64,000 nucleotides of DNA from Cryptomeria japonica. Its lineage: Eukaryota; Streptophyta; Pinopsida; Cupressales; Cupressaceae. The notes beneath the pieces were generated by a model. That model was not told the origin of the DNA. It ran no database searches and saw only the letters and a list, made by a program, of their open reading frames with translations. Shown here piece by piece: positions 58,499 through 64,000 of this stretch; the stretch's first letter is position 1; each line of letters starts with the position of its first letter. A program made the position numbers and the translations under genes. Where the stretch lies: positions 627,195,740 through 627,259,739 of the forward strand of contig NC_081415.1 of NCBI RefSeq assembly GCF_030272615.1, read 5' to 3'.

Positions 58499-59949
58499 TG
58501 TAACCTGCAAGCAAAAGTTAGAGCGGGAAAATTCAAATTCAGGTTAGAGATGTTGATTTTGTGCGTACACACAGAGACGTTGAAATGCAGTCAGGGATGC
58601 TGAACCGGAAACTTGTGACTTCAACTTCACAAAAATCACAAACACGTTAGTGCTAAGGGATGTGGGTCCTATAGAGCATGCCAAAATGAACCAAGGAAAA
58701 ATTAGTGTGAGGATAAATGGTTAGTTTAATTTAAATTAATATGAAAACATTCAAATAACATCCAAATAACATAAAACACCAATATACCTTCACAAATATT
58801 CACTTGCTCCTCGGATTGGACCTTTGATGAAGCTAAGGATGTGCCCTTCCTTTTCTTGATTGGATTGGTCCTTGGTGGGGATGTGGAATGCTCTCCACTA
58901 CACAACAAAAATGGGGATGTTCTTGATGGATAAATGGGTGAGAGATGAAACACCTTAGTGTGGAGAAAATTGGCTATAGTGTGGATGCTATGAGGATGAT
59001 TCTAAACACAAACTAACAACATGAGATTGCATGAAATTGAGATATCGAAATGAGGGGAGGAGACTCCAATTTATAGATTTGAGAGGGCCAAGATCAATTT
59101 GAAATGGAGAGTGAGGATTGAATGAAAGTGATGGGAAGCAATGAGAGGACAAGGTATGGAGACCAAGAGATTTTCCATAAAGGCATTTCTTGTCTCCACT
59201 CTCCTCTAGGTGCATGGGGAAGAGATCCCTAGGTACATTGGAAGAATAAAGTAATTTAAAATTCCCTGGGAAGGGACAAGTGAATTAAAAAAATTCCAAA
59301 TAGAATATTGCATGCAAAAAATTTATTAAAAAAAAAAAAAAAGGAGAAAAGTACATTAAAATTCCTTAGGAAGAGAGCGCATGGGAATGTGCAAAGGATT
59401 TTAAATCCTTTGACATGACCAAAGTAGGTGCATTTAAGGTTTGGAAGGTGATAGAGGAAAGCCATTTATGGCAAAGAGTTGACTTGCTCCTAATCATGGT
59501 GATTAGGATTGTGCAAGTGATTAAGAGAGGACATTAGGTAAGTTATTGAGGGATTTGAGAGAAAGTGGATAACTTACGAGGATTTGACAAGAGGAGAGAG
59601 AATGAGTGAAGGAATTTTAAATTGAGGAATAATAATAATCAAGCTTCTAGAAGAATTAATTAGGCTAACTGAGAATTGGAAGAAATAATTTGTAGGAATC
59701 ATATGACTTAAGTTAATTAATTAGAATTAATTAACTACAAGGGATTTGGAGGAATAAATGATTTAGAGGACTATAGAAGAATGGGTAAATAATTAATTTA
59801 TTGACCAATTAACTATCAGACTATTGTGACAAAATTAATTTAATTAATTAATTTTGAGAAGGATAAAGGGTAACATAATTAAATTAATTAATTATGTAGG
59901 GAGGATAAATTAATTAAATATTTAATCTAATTAATTTTAGATTTCTACA
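58499..59949 (-). repeat. Probable gypsy 5' LTR
   Basis: Boundaries are inferred. On the minus strand the outer end reads TGTAGAAATCTAAAATT from 59,949 and the inner end GGTTACA at 58,499; length 1,451 bp, close to the 1,551-bp solo LTR at 49,173. It has an AT-rich U3 and a good TATA box. No second copy is in the window to prove the ends, and the primer-binding site is not recognisable. Contains an A15-type run at about 59,326. Confidence 0.5.
59068..59076 (-). promoter_or_regulatory. TATA box in the gypsy LTR
   Basis: CTATAAATT on the minus strand; about 870 bp from the outer LTR end, as expected for a U3 promoter. Confidence 0.5.
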
Positions 59950-61506
59950 CCTATTACTATCCATCCACTCAATCCCTCTATATTATATCCAAGTAATCTT
60001 TCCATCCATACATCATTTTCCCAATCACTGGTCATCCCTTGTAATTGGTCCTAATTTGTTTATCCAGTCCTATCCCACCCCATCCATTTAACCATCATAT
60101 CCTAGATGCAATCCCATTGTATTCATCCATTTATCCTCCTCCCATACCTCCAAACCAAACATATTGGATCAATCCAATCTTGCAATCTAGACCATCATCC
60201 TTAATAAATCCATCATCTTGATCCAAAAATCCATTTATTTACATTTAATCCAATTATCATAACAAGTCCTTCCCAATCCTTAGGGTGTGCATTGTTTTCA
60301 TCGCTAACATTGCTATCCTCTTTATTCAATCAATCAATCAATCGATTGGTTTTTAGCTTGACTAGGGGCATAATTTTGATTTGCTTCTGGTTTGTTGTGC
60401 ATGCTTTCTTGTTTCTTGTGTGTGTTATCATTGTTTTCCTTTATCGTGATCTTTGCATCATATTGCCACAAAAGAATCATGGTCTTCCATATCATGGTTT
60501 CATAAGGAATATGTTTGCACTTGACCTTTTTTATCATGTACTTGGCACATTGTCATCCTGGTTCTTCATACCTCGGTGCATAATGTCAAGTACAATATCA
60601 AATCTAGGTTGCGTATACCACTATAGCATTAGTATCCTCTATTCTTTCCTCATCCACCCCTTTACCATCCCTATCCTTTTCCCTTTCATTTTACATCCTA
60701 TAGTCATCCTATACATTTCAAGAGCACACTCTTATTCTTATAAATAGCACATGTCCTCTCGAGGGGGCATACCACTACCTCCTCATCATCATTCCTCATC
60801 CTACCAATGATAGGGGCATTATGATATTAGTCATTATCCTATTATATCCTCTATGTTTTATTCTTCTTTGATATAACATCACTTCATCCATACCTGGCCA
60901 CACTTGACCTTATCACATTCATCTCTAGCTATTATCCACAAAAAAAGGCATTCCCTATGCATAATAACATCTCATACCCCATCCCTCATGTCGTAGCATG
61001 ATGACAAAGAATCAAATAGAGGATTAGTTGGATGGCAACAGACACTTCAACTCATGTTTTAGCTTGTGTCGTTAATTTTAAAAACCACTTTCCCGCACAA
61101 CATACTCTCCTACCCAACATGATTTTAAATCTCTATCCTACCCACCATATTTTTCATTTTCAATTACTATTGATTCTGATTTTGAGGAACATGAATCCAA
61201 AATGTAGCAAAATGGAGTAGTTGATCATTATTGTTGATGATCCAGGAGGTGGATGATGTTGATTCTCTCGAAAAAATAGCATGGAAGTAGATTTGTAAGC
61301 TAAATAAAGGAGGGATTGCAAAATGGTGGCCAATAAGAAAACTATATGTATACTCATTTGTCACTGATCTTCGTAGGATTCCTGAGTTTTTTTCTAGGTT
61401 GTCATTTGCATTTTTATGGAGTTTAATTAGGATTGATGATATTTTTTGTTTTCTTATTTTCGGCTTGCAATGAGTTCTTGCTATTAGATTAATCAAGGAT
61501 TAATGG
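59950..61506. other. Unclassified flank, CCATCC-rich then AT-rich
   Basis: 59,950-60,280 is pyrimidine-rich with many CATCC units. A plus-strand TATAAAT lies at 60,739-60,745, followed by a CTCTCGAGGGGGCAT segment, so part of this may be another old LTR. The 151-codon open frame at 60,292-60,747 is hydrophobic and unlike any family I know; I do not call it a gene. Confidence 0.4.
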
Positions 61507-61750
61507 TAATGGGTTGTTGCAAAAAAAGACTCATGAGAGCATCAACAACAGGTTGGCTCTTGTGATGAAAAGTGGAAAATATACACATGCTTCATTTTGT
61601 ATTTCAGGTGTTGTTTTAGAGGATTGGCGTAACAGTTTGACAATTATTGTGATGGGGGAGTTAAGGTCATTGACAGTGATACGACTATGTTTTTTCAAAG
61701 TGGTAATTTTTATTGAAATTCTTTCTACTCATTGAGCCAAAAAGCTACAG
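61507..61750 (+). pseudogene. Ribosomal protein eL30 (60S L30) pseudogene fragment
   Basis: KKTHESINNRLALVMKSGKY, translated from about 61,525-61,584, is the conserved N-terminus of eukaryotic ribosomal protein eL30. After it the match weakens but still follows the protein in order: a WRNS block where LRNS is expected (about 61,620), LTIIV for the next beta strand, then nucleotide-level traces of the LRKSEIEYYAM and AKVGVHHYNGN regions to about 61,750. No introns interrupt this run, which suggests a processed (reverse-transcribed) copy, but I see no poly(A) tail. Frameshifts and a 22-nt replacement after position 61,586 make it non-functional. eL30 is a structural protein of the large ribosomal subunit. 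Confidence 0.75.
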
Positions 61751-62131
61751 CTCTAGAAATTTGTTGGGCATTTTATTTTTTTAAGTGATTCTATTTTTTT
61801 GTTCGTTTATTATATCATATTGACCACACATCATCTCTCAAGTATGCTCAGATCAGTACTCCTCTATCAAATTCACAGTCGGTGTTGTAAGAATCTCTAA
61901 TTTTTGAGGTAGATAGCATAGGCTTCAATAACTTGGATTAAGTTTAATGTGTTTGGAGTCCTGTAATGCTTAAAATAGCCTCTGAGCTTACTCGTTCATC
62001 TTAAGTTGTGTTTTAGTAAGTAGGTTTAGATAAACTTGATGTGGATCTCATTTTTAAAAGAGTGTACATGTTTTTTCCTGTGTTTAGATAATAAAGGTTT
62101 GATTTTGGGCTTTTGGGTTTTTGCAGAGAAG

Positions 62132-62789
62132 ATGGGGAATGCTTTTCTACAATGTGTGAAACAGTGCAGTCTTGGAGATCCAACAATAAAAGTGATGAAA
62201 AAGGATGAGCAGATTTTGAAGTATGGAGGCCCAATATATGTAGAGGATATTTCATGCAACTACCCATACGATGCCATCTTCCATTCTGATTCATTCCATC
62301 ATTTTGGAGGGCTTTGCAGGCCTTTAGGGGGTAATACAGAGTTAAAGGGCAGGAGAGTTGTATTATTTGATCACTCATCCTCCTGCGAAGTCTCATGAGT
62401 TTTTAGAGAGTAGCTCCTCTAAGACTTGGAATCAAACCCACCATAAGAGATGCCTTCCTTGATCTCTGTCAGGTTTCAGAGATAAGAAGCCCTCCATAGA
62501 TATCATTCCTTCTCCATCACAAGATGGGGTGGTGAGATTAAAGTTAATGATATCTAAGAAAGAGATTTCTACTCTTATGTCTGAAAGCACAAATGCTATG
62601 ACTATGGTGAAGAGTATCGTCACTTCACTTTTGACAGAAATGGAAGCAGGCAACCCACCAAAGGCTTCTTATTTTTCTTCTCTTGTTTAGGTTGGAAGTG
62701 GAGGTGGGAGTTATTCATGGAAACCTGAACTGGAGAGCATTCCCGAAATCAATGTCACCTTGTATATTTTCCACCATAACCAACTTTGA
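62132..62789 (+). pseudogene. DUF4228/PADRE-type protein gene, broken
   Basis: Starts MGNAFLQC at 62,132 (Gly-2 gives a possible N-myristoylation site, usual in this plant family), with IKVMKKDEQILKYGGPIYV and YPYDAIFHS following. At about 62,350 one extra G in a GGG run shifts the frame; the neighbouring frame continues with ELKAGELYYL, the expected family motif. Later come VVRLKLMISKKEISTLM and near the end WKPELESIPE (62,717-62,746), the family C-terminal motif. Stops at 62,460 and 62,688 also interrupt. TTTTTGCAG just before the start looks like a splice acceptor of a 5'-UTR intron. DUF4228 genes respond to stress and pathogens; the biochemical role is unknown. Sequencing errors could mimic the frameshift, so a live gene is not excluded. 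Confidence 0.78.
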
Positions 62790-63750
62790 AATCAATTTTT
62801 TTCTAAGGAAATGTCCATAGATTTGAATCATTTTTATTATTGTTTTATTAAAATTTAGTGATTTATTTTTCAAATATGAAAAATCACCATTATTTAATAA
62901 TTGCAAATATGAAAATTGGCAACATGAAATCATCACCAATGCTAAAATTTGATGGCTATATGATTATATTTAGATATTTTTATAATAAAATACAATCATA
63001 ACTTTAAGGGAATTATAATTCATAAAGAGAGATTTTACATAAATTGTCATAGAATCATAGTTGAATTTTTCATTTACTTTAAAATATATGTATTAGAATA
63101 GGATATATTTTAATATTTGAAGGACAACTTTGAATGGATAACTATCATAAAATATTTGTTTAAAAAAACATGATCAACAATCAAATCTAAATCGTGATCT
63201 TCATCATTTAACAATTCTCAATATAACAATTATTAATAGCTTACTAAAATGGTTATGTTTCATAAGTATCAATTTGAATAGAAAAAGATGGTAATTTTTA
63301 CTTTTATGTTTTGTATTAGTAATTAAATATTAAAAAAACTAATTTAAATATCTTTTATTAAAAATAAAAAATTTAATTATATAATAATAATAAAAAATTT
63401 AAATTCCATTAATATTTAAGATCAAGTTTCCTAACAAGTTGTTATAAGTTCTTAAGAATTTCACTAAAACTTGATTTGTACAACAATAGATAGATGAAAT
63501 AAGGTATATGTCCAAATTAATATCTTAGCATGTGTAATAGAGTATTAACATGTAATATGTTGGAGCATAATTATAAACGAAAAGTAAAAATCCTAGTAAA
63601 ACAAACATGTTTTCCTTATCTTATAGGCAATTCCAACCTCTTATCCTTAGAAGATTTAAAACATGTAAAGAGAAGTGATTATTTAAATTTGATGATTCAT
63701 TTGAAGGATGAAACTTATTTGTAGGTTGGGTATTAAGCAAGTCTTTTGTC
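62790..63750. other. AT-rich flank, no gene seen
   Basis: Very AT-rich, no supported reading frame, RNA gene or LTR signal. Confidence 0.5.
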
Positions 63751-63900
63751 ATGAAATTCTCAAGGGACACTTTTATTGATAATATAATCCTTTTAGTTCA
63801 TAACAAAGATTAAGGAATTCTTTTTCCATGAAGTTCTCAAGAGACACTTTTATTGACAATCTAATTCTATTAGTTCAAGCTAGGGATTATTACTCTTAAC
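63751..63900 (+). repeat. Imperfect 77-bp tandem duplication
   Basis: ATGAAATTCTCAAGGGACAC at 63,751 recurs as ATGAAGTTCTCAAGAGACAC at 63,828; the two units align over about 70 bp. Confidence 0.85.
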
Positions 63901-63918
63901 TAAAAAAGTGTGCTATAT

Positions 63919-64000
63919 ATGGAAGAGTAGGAGAGAGGGAGAGAGGGAAAGAGGGAAAGAGAGGGAGGGAGCGAGGGAGAGAGGGGGGGAGGGAGGGGAG
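63919..64000 (+). repeat. GA/GGGA purine microsatellite
   Basis: Nearly pure purine tract (GAGAGGGA and GGGAAAGA units) running to the window end. Confidence 0.9.

Larger units (their letters stand above)
12907..59949 (-). mobile_element. Tat-lineage Ty3/gypsy element, degenerate, interrupted by a 31.5-kb nest
   Basis: Minus-strand gypsy element. Order from its 5' side: probable 5' LTR (58,499-59,949), long leader, gag N-terminus (55,899-55,524), the C nest (24,004-55,518 with TTATG on both sides), rest of gag, protease, RT, RNase H, a second archaeal-type RNase H, integrase, spacer, and an antisense plant-mobile-domain frame. A second RNase H and an antisense extra frame are marks of the Tat lineage. 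The 3' LTR is not seen; it was probably lost or lies beyond the Y/A nest to the left. Confidence 0.85.

Noticed and set aside
60292-60747. 151-codon plus-strand open frame as a membrane protein gene
   Set aside because: Hydrophobic composition comes from pyrimidine-rich DNA; no known domain, and it overlaps a probable old promoter/LTR-like region.

Overview
This window is a slice of a large, repeat-rich plant genome, made almost entirely of LTR retrotransposons nested inside one another. The element types are plant Ty1/copia and Tat-lineage Ty3/gypsy with an antisense plant mobile domain (PMD) reading frame. A gymnosperm is my guess from the overall style, but the sequence does not prove it. 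I see no prokaryotic gene, CRISPR array, rRNA or tRNA gene. Every polyprotein is broken by stops, frameshifts or insertions, so I found no intact protein-coding gene.

Left nest (1-12,906, all minus strand). Copia element A enters from the left edge. Its gag-pol lies at 1-2,881, and its 5' LTR (2,940-3,131 and about 9,798-10,860) is split by copia element B (3,132 to about 9,797). A sits in an older copia LTR remnant, X1 (10,861-11,165). X1 in turn sits in the left LTR of a short non-coding LTR element, Y (11,166-12,906).

Middle (12,907-59,949). A degenerate Tat-lineage gypsy element runs on the minus strand. From its 3' side it carries an antisense PMD pseudogene (12,930-15,110), a repeat-rich spacer, integrase, archaeal-type RNase H, RT/RNase H, protease and gag. 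Gag is cut at 24,003/55,524 by a 31.5-kb block with target-site duplication (TSD) TTATG. That block is copia element C (LTRs at 24,004-25,338 and 36,977-55,518). C was hit in its 3' untranslated region by copia D (29,375-36,693, TSD CTACT), and D's 3' LTR carries a 343-bp TRIM element (35,848-36,190). C's 3' LTR was hit by copia F (37,325-54,519). F was hit by copia G (39,330-47,498, TSD GTTTT/GTTTC), by a gypsy-type solo LTR (49,173-50,723, TSD GAACT), by a copia solo LTR (51,121-51,924, TSD ATATT) and by a 74-bp fold-back insertion (47,885-47,958, TSD AACTA). G's 3' LTR was hit by a B-family solo LTR, H (40,558-41,596, TSD GTATT). The deepest path is gypsy > C > F > G > H.

Right flank (59,950-64,000). 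Beyond the probable gypsy 5' LTR the DNA is AT-rich and apparently single- or low-copy. It holds a decayed copy of ribosomal protein eL30 (about 61,507-61,750) and a broken DUF4228/PADRE-type gene (62,132-62,789). It ends in a 77-bp tandem duplication and a GA/GGGA purine tract.

The most interesting signals are the fully readable nest with matching TSDs, the tiny TRIM with complete priming signals, a shared promoter module (an RCCGAC-like hexamer about 25 bp upstream of TATA) in all copia families and Y, repeated polypurine-tract-like motifs in the copia 3' regions, and the antisense PMD frame. I did not find evidence for a wholly new biological system.
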